Shown: positions 1 through 9,262, counted from the stretch's first letter. The stretch: DNA of 64,000 nucleotides from Flavisolibacter ginsenosidimutans (GCF_007970805.1 NZ_CP042433.1:3038001-3102000), one strand, 5' to 3'. The notes: generated by a model not told the origin, from the sequence alone. Numbers and translations: made by a program.

Positions 1-103
1 CCTTGGCAAACGAGGTGGATGATGATATTTTGGACCGTGCAAACCGGTGCCCGGATTTGTGTCCGCCTGATTCGCCGCTCATCGGCTAAAATCAACAACT
101 GCC

Positions 104-751
104 ATGGACTTTGTTACCAATGCCTTTTTAAGTTTAACTATTGGTATTGGCGGGGTGATAGGGTTGCTCCGGTTTCGAAAAATAGATTACCGCTATCACC
201 CCTTTCTTTTCTTGGTTTGGAGTGCCTCTATTCAAGAAATTCTGAGCATCATCATTTTGTACCGGGGTTATTCCAATAGTGTATTTTACAATGTATATTC
301 CCTAGCAGAGGCCCTGCTTCTCTGCTGGCAGTTCCGGCGCTGGGAAGTATTGAAAAGCAAGCTTTTTTACAGGGTTTTACAAGCCGGGCTTGCTCTTTTC
401 TGGCTCGTTGAATGGCTTACTGCATCTCGCAACGACTTCCTTTCATTCTTTATTATTGCTTATTCTTTTCTTGTGGTTCTTCTCAGTATTACGGGTGTGA
501 ACCAACTCTTGTTCCAGGACACTTTACCGCTTTACCGCAACCCGGTTTTTCTTCTTTGCCTTTGCTTTATCCTTTATTTCGGGGTTTCGGCGCTTGTAGA
601 AACTTTTTGGATGACGGGACTGAAAGGCAGCAAGGTTTTCCGGCTGAACGTATATGCCCTTCTTTGCTATATCAATCTGCTTACTAACCTCTTTTTTGCT
701 CTGGCGATTTTATGGATGCCCGTGAGACTTCATTATATATTGCAATCCTGA
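104..751 (+). CDS. Multi-pass inner membrane protein upstream of a sensor kinase
   Basis: A 215-residue, strongly hydrophobic protein with about six or seven predicted membrane spans, separated by short charged loops (for example RFRKIDYRYHP near residue 25 and QFRRWEVLKSK near 75). No enzymatic motif is visible. Its 3' end overlaps the kinase gene by 40 bases in another frame, so the two are almost certainly translated from one mRNA. Small uncharacterised membrane proteins in this position are frequent next to HisKA_3 kinases in Chitinophagaceae, and a role in signal perception is an inference from that context only. Function unknown. Confidence 0.75.
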   Translation: MDFVTNAFLSLTIGIGGVIGLLRFRKIDYRYHPFLFLVWSASIQEILSIIILYRGYSNSVFYNVYSLAEALLLCWQFRRWEVLKSKLFYRVLQAGLALFWLVEWLTASRNDFLSFFIIAYSFLVVLLSITGVNQLLFQDTLPLYRNPVFLLCLCFILYFGVSALVETFWMTGLKGSKVFRLNVYALLCYINLLTNLFFALAILWMPVRLHYILQS

Positions 752-1470
752 TTACCGGCGTAGCGATGGTAAGCCTCACGCTTTATTTTGCCGCTTCGGC
801 GATCTGGCACCAGCGTAAGCATGCCCGCATTCAGCGGCAGAATTTTCTGGATGAAATTGGCTTGTTGGAAAAAGAACGGGCACGTGTGGCACGCGACCTG
901 CATGATGAGCTTGCGCCCCTTCTTTCTCTCACACGGTTTCAACTCATGAGCGTCCGTGAATCAAACGGAGACGAGGTTCTGCAAAGAGCCAGTGCGAACC
1001 TCCAACGGGTGATGCTGCGCATGGGCGAAATAGCCGTTGACCTAAATGCGGGTGCCCTCGTTCAAAAGGGGCTGCGGTTTGCCTTGACGGATTTTTTTCT
1101 TGAACTGGAAGGCCTTTCTTCTTTACGCATCCGGTTTTGTTACGATGTTAGACGCGAAATTCCGGCGCAAACTGGCATTCATCTTTACCGGATTGTGCAG
1201 GAAGCAGTGCATAATGCCTTTAAACATTCCGGCGCAAGCCAGGTGGATGTGCACGTAAAGGAGCGTTTGAACCAGCTCTTTCTTTATGTTGGCGATAACG
1301 GCACAGGGTTCCGCTGCCGTGAAGCCAGCCAAGAGCAAATAGGCATTGGCCTGCAAAGCATTCGCAGCCGTACAGGTATGCTGGGCGGCCGGCTTGAATG
1401 CCGCTCGTCGGCTCAAAAAGGAACTACTTATTTTTTTCAATTCCCTTTCCCCTCCAAAACAAGCTTATGA
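712..1470 (+). CDS. Sensor histidine kinase, HisKA_3 / HATPase_c (NarX-like)
   Basis: 252 residues. One N-terminal membrane helix (about residues 8-30) is followed directly by the dimerisation/phosphoacceptor segment ERARVARDLHDELAPLLS, with the predicted phosphorylated His at residue 64. The ATPase domain has an N-box (YRIVQEAVHNAFKHSGA) and a G-box (DNGTGF). There is no extracellular or PAS sensor domain, so the signal may come from the membrane protein encoded upstream. The stop codon overlaps the start of the response-regulator gene (ATGA), which indicates translational coupling and a cognate pair. The family autophosphorylates on His and passes phosphate to a LuxR/NarL-type regulator. 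Confidence 0.92.
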   Translation: MDARETSLYIAILITGVAMVSLTLYFAASAIWHQRKHARIQRQNFLDEIGLLEKERARVARDLHDELAPLLSLTRFQLMSVRESNGDEVLQRASANLQRVMLRMGEIAVDLNAGALVQKGLRFALTDFFLELEGLSSLRIRFCYDVRREIPAQTGIHLYRIVQEAVHNAFKHSGASQVDVHVKERLNQLFLYVGDNGTGFRCREASQEQIGIGLQSIRSRTGMLGGRLECRSSAQKGTTYFFQFPFPSKTSL

Positions 1471-2114
1471 TCAAGGTTTTTCTTGCGGACGACCTGCCTA
1501 TTTTTCTTGAAGGGCTTCAGTCCATCCTGCAGTACCAGGCGGTGGTTGCAATTACATCTACAGCGGCTAATGGCATCGAGGTTTTGCAACAATTGCCGGA
1601 AAAGATGCCTGATGTTTTGATCACCGATATTCAAATGCCGGAAATGAACGGCATTGAACTTACGAAAGAGATTTTTAAGCATTATCCTTCCATCCGAGTG
1701 ATTGGACTAACGATGTTCAAAGAGGATCACCTGCTTGTGGAAATGCTGGAAGCAGGCGCCCGGGGCTATCTCCTGAAAACCTGTACCAAAGAACAAGTGT
1801 TGGAGGCCGTGCAGGCCGTTCACGCAGGCGGGTTCTATTTTTGTTCGGGCACCACACCAAAGCTCACCAGACTTATTGCAAAGAGCCACCTGAGGGGTTT
1901 TCCGAAAATGGAAGAAGGGAAATTCTCTGCTACGGAAATTCAGATTATTCGAGGTATTTGCGAAGAAATGTCCACCCGGGAAATTAGCCAAAGCCTGTAC
2001 CTTGGCGAACGGACAATTGAATCATACCGGCACAAGATTTTTGAAAAGGCCGGGGTGAAGAACATGGCTGGACTAGTGATCTATGCGGTTAAGAACGGGT
2101 TATATGAAGTGTAG
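1467..2114 (+). CDS. LuxR/NarL-family response regulator
   Basis: 215 residues when started at the ATG that overlaps the kinase stop codon; an in-frame start further upstream lies inside the kinase gene and is less likely. The receiver domain has the acidic pair (ADD near residue 7), the phosphoacceptor Asp54 in LITDIQMPEMNG, the Thr in IGLTMF and the Lys in YLLKT. The C-terminal LuxR-type helix-turn-helix spans about residues 153-212 (STREISQSLYLGERTIESY). It is the likely output of the kinase immediately upstream. Target genes cannot be told from the sequence. Confidence 0.93.
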   Translation: MIKVFLADDLPIFLEGLQSILQYQAVVAITSTAANGIEVLQQLPEKMPDVLITDIQMPEMNGIELTKEIFKHYPSIRVIGLTMFKEDHLLVEMLEAGARGYLLKTCTKEQVLEAVQAVHAGGFYFCSGTTPKLTRLIAKSHLRGFPKMEEGKFSATEIQIIRGICEEMSTREISQSLYLGERTIESYRHKIFEKAGVKNMAGLVIYAVKNGLYEV

Positions 2115-2244
2115 GAGTTAGGGTTAGGGATCGATGTTTTGGTTTGGATCGAATAAACTGTAGTTCCCTTTAGAGAAACCACAGAAACCCGATTGCCTCT
2201 TGAGAGATGGCTGATTAGTTTCACCATACACCAACCAACCGGCC

Positions 2245-2667
2245 ATGAGCTATAAAACGCTGACCTCCGACGAGAAACAACGGCTGTTTTTCACCAAAAC
2301 CTACTTGCTCAATCATTTGCATCGCTCTTTCTGTCTTTCCGATATGGCACGGTATGCGGCCATGGGTTTACCGCGGTTCAACGATGGTTTCTTGCTCTTG
2401 TTTGGCTCCCTGCCGATGGCCTACCTGCACGAAAGCCGATTACAGTTTGGCTATTTTCTTTTGCTGCATACCGATAAACCGATTAAGGAGATTGCGGGCC
2501 TGTGCGGTTACCGGCATTATAAAAATTTCTTGACGGCGTTCCGGAAGCGTTTTGGTGTGTGTCCGAGCAGCCTGCGGGGGGCTTTTTTTAGCGCCGCGCA
2601 AACCGTTTTTATCCCTTTTGCAAACCCATTTGATTTGGAAATGGGTCTTAAAAAAACTGATCTTTAA
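2245..2667 (+). CDS. AraC-type helix-turn-helix protein, single DNA-binding domain
   Basis: 140 residues, only the AraC/XylS DNA-binding module: a first HTH (CLSDMARYAAMGLPRFNDGF) and a second HTH with the family pattern IKEIAGLCGYRHYKNFLTAFRKRFGVCPSSLR. There is no ligand-binding or receiver domain, so any control would come through partner proteins or expression level. It lies in the same orientation as the MauE-like gene 50 bases downstream and may regulate it or the divergent SusCD locus; that is inference. Similar short AraC proteins are common in Bacteroidota. Confidence 0.8.
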   Translation: MSYKTLTSDEKQRLFFTKTYLLNHLHRSFCLSDMARYAAMGLPRFNDGFLLLFGSLPMAYLHESRLQFGYFLLLHTDKPIKEIAGLCGYRHYKNFLTAFRKRFGVCPSSLRGAFFSAAQTVFIPFANPFDLEMGLKKTDL

Positions 2668-2717
2668 CCTGAATTTCCTGCATCTTTTCAGCGGCTGATG
2701 CATTTCAATTTTATTGT

Positions 2718-3161
2718 ATGAGACATCTTTCCGCCGCTTCTTTTGTTTCCGTCTTCCTGCTTTTTCTTTTTGGTTATACTGCCTTCAGTAAGTTGTACGC
2801 CTTGCGGCATTTTGCCGATGTGTTGTGGCAAGCGCCGCTGATTGGACGAGGAGCGGACGCGGTGGCCTGGACAGTGCCGCTGACAGAGCTTGCCGTTGTT
2901 CTGCTCCTTCTTTTTTCCTGCACCCGCCTGTATGGCCTTTACTGCTCACTCTTCCTGCTGTGCGTTTTTACCGGTTACATCGCCTACATGCTGCTGGCCG
3001 GAGGCGCCCTCCCCTGCCAATGCGGGGGTGTAATCGGGGCGATGGGCTGGAAGACGCATTTGGTTTTCAATGGCGTGGTAACGGGACTGACCGTTTACGG
3101 CATTGGCCGAGAGAAAGCAGGACGAGCGGCTGCATCGAATCAATCAACATGCATGCGTTGA
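2718..3161 (+). CDS. MauE/DoxX-like four-helix membrane protein
   Basis: 147 residues with four predicted membrane helices, beginning LFGYTAFSKLYALRHF, a typical opening of the MauE/DoxD-DoxX superfamily. A Cys-Gln-Cys pair (residues 100 and 102, LPCQCGGV) sits just before the last helix; paired cysteines in this place occur in MauE-like proteins that support thiol oxidation or cytochrome/quinoprotein maturation. It is followed 85 bases on by a DUF6520 peptide, a common Bacteroidota arrangement. The exact substrate is not known. Confidence 0.78.
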   Translation: MRHLSAASFVSVFLLFLFGYTAFSKLYALRHFADVLWQAPLIGRGADAVAWTVPLTELAVVLLLLFSCTRLYGLYCSLFLLCVFTGYIAYMLLAGGALPCQCGGVIGAMGWKTHLVFNGVVTGLTVYGIGREKAGRAAASNQSTCMR

Positions 3162-3246
3162 CATAGCCGTGCCGCCTGAGAATCAACAGGGGAAGCCGAA
3201 AACCTGCGAAACGAGTAGGCGCCATTTTTCTTTTAAACTTTTTTTT

Positions 3247-3522
3247 ATGAAAAAGATTTTGCCCGGCATTTTTGCAATTGCCCTGGCTTTTGCCGCCAGT
3301 GCGTTTACCACGCCTTCCACGAGAACCGCCGATGACCCGCTTTACCACTGGTTTGCGCCGAACGGAACTTACCTGGGCCAGCGCACACAGGCCGCCCAAG
3401 CCGCTATTTGCGACGGCGACAACCAGGTTTGTGCCAGTGGTTATGAGCAAATCACGGTGAACGGGGAGAACCAAACTATCCCCGTTGAAGAGAGTTATTT
3501 TGACGATGTTTTAAAGCCCTAA
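3247..3522 (+). CDS. DUF6520-family small secreted protein
   Basis: 91 residues starting at the ATG at 3247 (longer in-frame reading upstream has no signal peptide and overlaps the previous gene). The N-terminus MKKILPGIFAIALAFAASAF is a clear signal peptide, followed by a short mature part with two Cys (AICDGDNQVCASGY) and a C-terminus rich in acidic residues. The layout matches DUF6520, a Bacteroidota family of unknown function often encoded after MauE-like genes. A strong terminator follows within ten bases, so it closes the operon. Confidence 0.75.
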   Translation: MKKILPGIFAIALAFAASAFTTPSTRTADDPLYHWFAPNGTYLGQRTQAAQAAICDGDNQVCASGYEQITVNGENQTIPVEESYFDDVLKP

Positions 3523-3527
3523 GCTTT

Positions 3528-3558
3528 AAAAAATAGCCGCCTGTGGCGGCTATTTTTT
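3528..3558. terminator. Bidirectional intrinsic terminator
   Basis: A 14-bp perfect stem (AAAAAATAGCCGCC / GGCGGCTATTTTTT) with a three-base loop. A-run on one side and T-run on the other make it work for the DUF6520 gene on the plus strand and for the SusC-SusD-thioredoxin operon ending at 3577 on the minus strand. Confidence 0.9.
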
Positions 3559-3576
3559 TACCGTACTTCCATTTGC

Positions 3577-4830
3577 CTAGTCTCCTTTTCGCACCACAAT
3601 TACTTCCATTTCCCTTTCTTCTTCAATCAGTTCCAAACCGTATTGTTTTAAGGCCTTTTGCAGTGCTTCTTTATCCTTCAATTCGGCAGGGAGTTCCATG
3701 TTGACCGTTCCTTTGAAGCCCGTTTCGTCAACGACGGGCAGGAGTGTTTTCGTGTCCAGGTTCCAGCTTTGGAAGAGCGTGGGCAGACGAACTCCGCGAA
3801 CGATTAGCCTCCCCTTTTGTTCATACATCTCTATCGGTTCCTTCTGTGCCGCAAGAGCTTCCTGCGCCGGCTTTCCCCTAATTACCCATACTCTTATTTT
3901 TCGCATTTCCGCTGAACTTTTCCACTCAAAGTAACGGTCCAACTCGGCTTGCAGACAGCGATATGCTTTCCTGATAGACGTATCGTGCAATATGATGTCA
4001 ACGCAATAGTGTTTTTTCAAGACCGTATCTGTTTCCTCTCCTTCCGGCAACAGGACCCTGCTGTTGTGGAAATTGTGCCGATTTTTATACGCCAGTTTGT
4101 ATAGGTGTTTTATTGTGAGGTTCTGGGCGTGGGTGCGAACGACGCCTTTGTCCGCGTCGTAAAATGCACCGGAAGAACCGGACATGATGCCGGATCTCTG
4201 GCCGCCTATATAGGAATAGTATAAGAGCTTGTCCTTTGTCCTTTCGTAGTCGTTCACCATCAGCGGTGTGAAGGAGAAGAACACATTCGTATCACTTGTT
4301 TCCTTTTTCAACGGGAGCGAAAGCGATTGACCCGCCGTAAATGCTTCCAGATTTTTTGGCGTGACCTGCTTGGAGCCTGTAATGGCCTGAACGGTTCCTT
4401 TCGCGGACACCCAGACAATGTGCGGCTCCATGTGGTGCGGGAAGGCCTTCCAAAGAACCGTATCACCCGCCAACAATGGAAAATTCAACTCCTTCAAAAG
4501 TTCCTGCTCCTTAAAAGCCTTCCGAACCGCCGCCGCCTTTTCGACCGCAACTAGAAGAACGTTGAAACGACCTTTTGCGGTTCGCTGCAAGGTGTCAAGT
4601 TTTGGCAGGAATTCGGTGGCATCAACGCAATGGGTATTCCAAAACGTAATGAGCAGGGGTTTGCCCGTGAATGCGGAAAGTGTTTTGGCACCGGCCTTCA
4701 AACCTACCGGTTGCGGGATCGAAAGCTTTCGACAATTATCGCCTATGGTCATTTCCTGCGCTGCTGTCTTTTGCGCAAACAGGCTGGCTGCAGTCACTAC
4801 CAGTAGCGAAAGGAGTGCTGTGTATTTCAT
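3577..4830 (-). CDS. Thioredoxin-fold (TlpA-like) protein with C-terminal DUF3738-like domain, lacking CXXC
   Basis: 417 residues with signal peptide (about 1-22). Residues ~30-165 have the TlpA/AhpC-TSA pattern (LSAFTGKPLLITFWNTHC ... PHIVWVSAKGTVQAI). The active-site position reads C68-V-D-A71: the second Cys of CXXC is replaced by Ala, so it should not form the usual disulfide. Residues ~190-417 resemble DUF3738 (TIGR03435-type), a soil-bacterial domain that often follows TlpA-like or TonB-linked proteins. It is the last gene of the SusC-SusD operon (16-base gap), so it probably acts in the periplasm with that uptake system. The precise role is unknown. Confidence 0.75.
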   Translation of the reverse strand: MKYTALLSLLVVTAASLFAQKTAAQEMTIGDNCRKLSIPQPVGLKAGAKTLSAFTGKPLLITFWNTHCVDATEFLPKLDTLQRTAKGRFNVLLVAVEKAAAVRKAFKEQELLKELNFPLLAGDTVLWKAFPHHMEPHIVWVSAKGTVQAITGSKQVTPKNLEAFTAGQSLSLPLKKETSDTNVFFSFTPLMVNDYERTKDKLLYYSYIGGQRSGIMSGSSGAFYDADKGVVRTHAQNLTIKHLYKLAYKNRHNFHNSRVLLPEGEETDTVLKKHYCVDIILHDTSIRKAYRCLQAELDRYFEWKSSAEMRKIRVWVIRGKPAQEALAAQKEPIEMYEQKGRLIVRGVRLPTLFQSWNLDTKTLLPVVDETGFKGTVNMELPAELKDKEALQKALKQYGLELIEEEREMEVIVVRKGD

Positions 4831-4846
4831 TGTTCTTGATTTTGTT

Positions 4847-6250
4847 TTAGTAGCCCGGGTTTTGGGTGAGGGAGGGGTTTTTCAAGAGTTCGGCCTGCGG
4901 AACCGGGAAGAGGGCCGCATATGGTTGCCAGCCCGGTTTGGCCGCCGTCATCACCGGTTCCAACCTGCCCCAGCGTTTGAGGTCGAACCAACGGTGAGCC
5001 CATTCGGCAAAAAATTCGATGCGGCGTTCCTTTTCAATTGCTGCCAGCAGGGCTGCTTTATCGGTTGCGGTTGCCGGCGGCAAGGCAGCCCTGCTTCTGA
5101 CGGCATTGAGGTCGGCTTTTGCCCCGGCAAGGTTGTCCTGCTGCGCTCTTGCTTCTGCCCGCACCAAAAGGACCTCGGCGTAACGAAGCACGGTGTAGGT
5201 TTCGGTAACGGGGAGGTTGAGGTTGTAAACCTTGTACTTGTAGGGATAATAAAAAGTTTGTGCAGCGACCGTTTTGCTCCCCAGCCAAGCACCCTTGCGG
5301 GTGTCGCCCGACTCGAAGGCTGCCGCCAGCGCCGGATTGACGGCATAAGCAGGTTTGGTGGTGGCTGACGTTGTTGGAATAAAGTAGCGGGCCTCGGTGG
5401 TGTTGAAGCCCGATTCGACAGGCGAGAGTGCCCAAAGGGTTTCGTTGCTGCCTGCCAAGAAGGTAGCCGCCGGGTTAGGTGCCAGAGAATACGTTCCTGC
5501 GCCAATGACCTCTGTGGCTTCGGCTTCTGCTGCCGCCCAAGCCTGCCGGTAAAGCCGAACCCTTGCAAGGAGCGCAACCGCCGCCCACCTGTTGGGACGA
5601 ATGCGGGCCGTGCCCGCATAGGCTGCCGGCAAGAGGCTTTTTGCCTCCTGGAGGTCGGCCAGAATTTGGTCATAGACTGCGGCCGTCGCCGAACGCGGGA
5701 TTGTGGCTGACTCCTTGTAAGCAGTTGAAAGAACCAGGGGAACGTCGCCAAAGAGATTAACCAAGTAAAAGTAGTTCCAGGCCCGGATGAATTTTGCCTC
5801 TCCCAGCAGCCTCGCTTTTACCGCCGGCGTCAGCTTTTCCGAAGCCGTGATGCCCTCTATGGAGGCGTTGGCCCCGTAGATCATCTTGTAGGCCCAGTTC
5901 CAGAAATTGGACAAGACAATGCCGTTGGCCGGGGTCAGTTTTGCGGCATCGAATTCGGCTTCTTCGGGATCGAGCGTGGAGGTCAGGGAAAGTTCGTCGG
6001 ACATCAGGCCACCATAGATAGAGGTACCGCCTGCCGAATAATACGGCAGGGTCGGCATCATGGCGGAATAGATGCCGAGAACGGCAGAGGTCGCGCCTTC
6101 GTCGGTGCTGAACACGGCTGTTGCCGTCATTTTATCTATCGGCAGGTCGGTTTGCAGGGACTTCCTGCACGAGAAAAGCGTTAGAAAGACCAGCAAGAGA
6201 CAAAAGCAAAAAAGGTTGATGATATAGATGTTTGTGTATTTCATGCGCAA
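4847..6250 (-). CDS. SusD/RagB-family outer-membrane nutrient-binding lipoprotein
   Basis: 467 residues. Lipoprotein signal ending LTLFSCRKS with the lipidated Cys at residue 28. TPR-like helices typical of SusD are seen in the middle (AKFIRAWNYFYLVNLFGDVP; YDQILADLQEAKSLLP), and the family's C-terminal signature is intact (RYAEVLLVRAEARAQQ ... IEKERRIEFFAEWAHRWFDLKRWG ... LFPVPQAELLKNPSLTQNPGY). It caps the TonB-dependent SusC porin and binds the incoming oligomer on the cell surface. Three bases separate it from the SusC stop codon. No glycosidase gene is in the operon, so the substrate cannot be inferred; peptides and glycans are both possible. Confidence 0.95.
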   Translation of the reverse strand: MRMKYTNIYIINLFCFCLLLVFLTLFSCRKSLQTDLPIDKMTATAVFSTDEGATSAVLGIYSAMMPTLPYYSAGGTSIYGGLMSDELSLTSTLDPEEAEFDAAKLTPANGIVLSNFWNWAYKMIYGANASIEGITASEKLTPAVKARLLGEAKFIRAWNYFYLVNLFGDVPLVLSTAYKESATIPRSATAAVYDQILADLQEAKSLLPAAYAGTARIRPNRWAAVALLARVRLYRQAWAAAEAEATEVIGAGTYSLAPNPAATFLAGSNETLWALSPVESGFNTTEARYFIPTTSATTKPAYAVNPALAAAFESGDTRKGAWLGSKTVAAQTFYYPYKYKVYNLNLPVTETYTVLRYAEVLLVRAEARAQQDNLAGAKADLNAVRSRAALPPATATDKAALLAAIEKERRIEFFAEWAHRWFDLKRWGRLEPVMTAAKPGWQPYAALFPVPQAELLKNPSLTQNPGY

Positions 6251-6253
6251 TTT

Positions 6254-9200
6254 TTAAAAGGTGAATGTCAGGCCGGCCACGAGGGTTTTGAGCGGCGGAA
6301 GGGTTAGCAGGTTTTGGTTTTCGGGGTCGGCTCCTTTGTAGCCGGTAAACGTCAGGAGGTTTTGCCCCTGCAGGTAGAGGCGCAGGCCCCGGATTCCCCA
6401 GCGTTTCAGCCGGTTGGCCGGTATGTTGTAGGCCAGAGAGGCGGTTTTAAGCCGGATGAAAGAAGCATCGCCGTACAGCCCGTCGGAGGAGCGAAAGCGG
6501 GAAACGGCCGCATAGGCCGGGCCGGATGTAACGGCCGTAAAACGCTGCACGGTTGTTTGGTTGCCCGGCGCCTGCCAGCGATCCTGCACGTAGATTGGTT
6601 GGTTGTTGGCACTTCCGGGAACGATGCCCGCGGCATAAATGGAAGACAGGTAGGTAGCGCCCCACTGCTTTTTGAAAGAAAAAAACAGGTACGCTTCCCA
6701 GCCGCCTGCCGTTAGGGTGTTGCCCCAACCGCCGTAAAAGCGAGGCCCCAGGTAGCCGGATTCAAGGTAATCGGCCGGGATGGAAATTGTTCCGCTCTTG
6801 TCTTTGTCTTCGAAGGTGAAGACGCCGGTGGCCGGGTCCACCCCGGTGCTGCGCAGCTTGTAGATGACCGAGAGCGGCCGCCCTTCGATGTAGGTGGACG
6901 CATAAGACGATTTTGCCAAGCCTGGAAAGGACAGCAGCTTGTTTTGCGGAACGGTAAGATTGGCGGTCGTTGTCCACGTAAGCCCTGCTCCTGAAACCGG
7001 CGTGGCTGAGAGCTCGACTTCCCAGCCGGTGTTTTGCACGAGGGCGGGAAAGTTGTCGGTGATGCTGCTGAAGCCTGTTTGTACGGGCAGGCTGTACTTG
7101 ACCAACTGGTTGCCGGAACGGTTTCGGAACCAAGCGACTGACAAGAGAAAGCGGTTTTTGCAGAAGCCGAGGTTCAGGGCCGCTTCCCATTTTTTGACGA
7201 CCTCCCAGCTATAGGAAGGATTGAAAAGCGCCGAAGGCGTGAGGGCCGTATTGCCGCCGTAAGGCTGAACCGCTCCCCAGGCATCGAGGTACTGGTAGTC
7301 GCCGATCTGGTCGTTGCCGGTTGTTCCCCAACTTGCCCGGAGCTTGCCGAAACTGAGAACCGGCAAGTGCGTTGCCGGCCAACGTTCGGACGAAAAAATC
7401 CAGGCCCCTCCCACCGCGCCAAAGGAAGCCCATTGCCTACCGGGACCGAAGCGGCTGCTGCCGTCGCGGCGACCGGAAAAGTTTATGATGTAGCGGTTCA
7501 AAAGGTTGTAGGTGAGCCGGCCAAAGCCTGCCGCGTAGTTGTATTCGGTTTGGCCGTTGGACCGTGACGAGATGGTGGGTGCGGCAGCCAGCGAACGGAG
7601 AAGGGCATCGGTGGTGTAGCCGGAGCCGGTGATTGAAAGGCCGTTGTTTGCCGATTGCTGGACGGAAGCGCCCAGCAAGGCCTCGATGCGGCCCTTCCCG
7701 ATGGCAGCGGTGTAGGATAGCTGCGGTTCGGCTATCCAACTCCAGAAACGGTTGGTGGCGAATTGCGCCGTGCCGCGTGGTGAGGTTGAGGGGTTTTGCG
7801 CCGCGATTGGCGTGAGCGCCTCTTCTTCGGTGGTTAAAAAATTCCCGCCAAGGGCCGTGCGCAGGACCAGTCCTTTGAAAATGTTGTAGGATAAGTTGAG
7901 ACTTGCCGTGCCGTTGTCGGTTTTGGCGGCATAGGAACGCCTTTGCCAGGCAAACGGGTTGTTGTTGAAGGCCGCGCCGCCTTCTTCCCAAACCAAGGAG
8001 CCATCGGCTGCCAGGGGGTACGGCGCGTTGGGTGGCAGGTTGATGAAGCCGGCGAGGCCAAGGGCCGCCAGGTTGTTTTTGTCGAGGCTGTACGACAGGG
8101 AAAGAGAGAGGTTAAAACGGCTGTCGGCCGATGCCTGCGACAAGGTTGCGTGCAGGGAGCCTTTTGTGTCGGCCATGTTGCCGGGGAAGACGGTGGTTTC
8201 GCGATGGAAGGTGGAACCGAGGTAGAAACGTGTGAACCGCGTGCCGCCTGAAAGGGAGGCCTGAACATCGGCCGTACGGGCCGTGCCACCGGTGAGGAGG
8301 CGAGGCCAATTTGTGTAGCGGGTGGTGTCCCAAGCCAGAAGGTCCGGGGCGTTTGTTAGCGTAGGTGTCACGCCGTCGTTGCGGAAGGCCTCGCGGCGCA
8401 TTTGGAGGTACTCCGCCGTGTTCAGGAAACGGGCCTGCCGGGAAACTTTTGAAAAGCCATAGGAAGCAGTGACCGCTGCCACCGGCGACGCGGCGGTGCC
8501 TTTTTTGGTAGTGATAAGCACTACGCCGGCCGCGCCGCGGCTGCCGTAGATGGCGGTGGCGTCGGCGTCTTTCAGGATTTCGATGCTTTCAATGTCGGCA
8601 GGGGAAAGTGTGTTGAAAGGGCTGAGGCCTCCCCCACCCGATGATAGCAGGGAGGAAAGGCGGTTTACGAAATTGTTGGCTGCGGCCCAGGGAACGCCGT
8701 CCACGATAAAGAGGGGATCGGAGCCGGCGGTGATGGAAGACTGGCCGCGAAGCTGGAGCTTTACCGAAGCGCCGGGAAGGCCGGAAGACTGAACAACCGT
8801 GAGGCCGGGGATGTGGCCTTCGAGAGCAGACAATGGATTTGACACGGGCTGGTAGGCGATTTCGCCTGCCGATAGGCGGGCCACGTTACCGGTAGAAAGG
8901 CGACGGGTGGTTTTGCCGTAGGCGATAATGACGGCTTCGTCGAGAAGGCCGGTGCGGGTCTTCAGCGTGATGGTCAACTGCGGGTGGCGAGCCAAGGCTT
9001 CATCAAAGACTTCTTTGTATGGCTCGTAGCCGATGGCCGTAACGCTGACGGTATCACCCAAATTAAGGGTTGTAAGCGAGAAGGTGCCGTCATTGCCGGC
9101 GTTTGTGGTTGGTGGTTTATGGTTTGTGGTTGGGGAGATTACTGTGACGGTAGCGCCGGGAATAGGCTCGCCGTTCTGATTGATGATCTTTCCACGAAGG

Positions 9201-9262
9201 GAAAGAGGCTGACACATGGAAAGGAAAGGGCATAGCAAGGCCCCTATGAGCAGTTTTCTCAT
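6254..9262 (-). CDS. SusC/RagA-family TonB-dependent outer-membrane receptor
   Basis: About 1002 residues starting at MRKLLIGALLCPFLSMCQ, a signal peptide; 42 codons of open frame upstream are non-coding in character. After the signal comes a CarboxypepD_reg-like domain (LRGKIINQNGEPIPGATVTV), the plug domain (PLFIVDGVPW; ILKDADATAIYGSRGAAGV, the SusC signature) and a long beta-barrel ending in an aromatic-rich strand (LVAGLTFTF). It forms the energised channel partnered by the SusD gene 3 bases downstream. A short Thr/Asn/Pro-rich insert in the first domain is encoded by a direct repeat at 9101-9133 (see findings). Expression may start in the 9263-9600 region; no clear promoter was seen. Confidence 0.95.
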   Translation of the reverse strand: MRKLLIGALLCPFLSMCQPLSLRGKIINQNGEPIPGATVTVISPTTNHKPPTTNAGNDGTFSLTTLNLGDTVSVTAIGYEPYKEVFDEALARHPQLTITLKTRTGLLDEAVIIAYGKTTRRLSTGNVARLSAGEIAYQPVSNPLSALEGHIPGLTVVQSSGLPGASVKLQLRGQSSITAGSDPLFIVDGVPWAAANNFVNRLSSLLSSGGGGLSPFNTLSPADIESIEILKDADATAIYGSRGAAGVVLITTKKGTAASPVAAVTASYGFSKVSRQARFLNTAEYLQMRREAFRNDGVTPTLTNAPDLLAWDTTRYTNWPRLLTGGTARTADVQASLSGGTRFTRFYLGSTFHRETTVFPGNMADTKGSLHATLSQASADSRFNLSLSLSYSLDKNNLAALGLAGFINLPPNAPYPLAADGSLVWEEGGAAFNNNPFAWQRRSYAAKTDNGTASLNLSYNIFKGLVLRTALGGNFLTTEEEALTPIAAQNPSTSPRGTAQFATNRFWSWIAEPQLSYTAAIGKGRIEALLGASVQQSANNGLSITGSGYTTDALLRSLAAAPTISSRSNGQTEYNYAAGFGRLTYNLLNRYIINFSGRRDGSSRFGPGRQWASFGAVGGAWIFSSERWPATHLPVLSFGKLRASWGTTGNDQIGDYQYLDAWGAVQPYGGNTALTPSALFNPSYSWEVVKKWEAALNLGFCKNRFLLSVAWFRNRSGNQLVKYSLPVQTGFSSITDNFPALVQNTGWEVELSATPVSGAGLTWTTTANLTVPQNKLLSFPGLAKSSYASTYIEGRPLSVIYKLRSTGVDPATGVFTFEDKDKSGTISIPADYLESGYLGPRFYGGWGNTLTAGGWEAYLFFSFKKQWGATYLSSIYAAGIVPGSANNQPIYVQDRWQAPGNQTTVQRFTAVTSGPAYAAVSRFRSSDGLYGDASFIRLKTASLAYNIPANRLKRWGIRGLRLYLQGQNLLTFTGYKGADPENQNLLTLPPLKTLVAGLTFTF

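Noticed and set aside
19..279. Plus-strand 86-residue frame at the window start
   Set aside because: Overlaps the membrane protein gene in another frame and shows no protein features.
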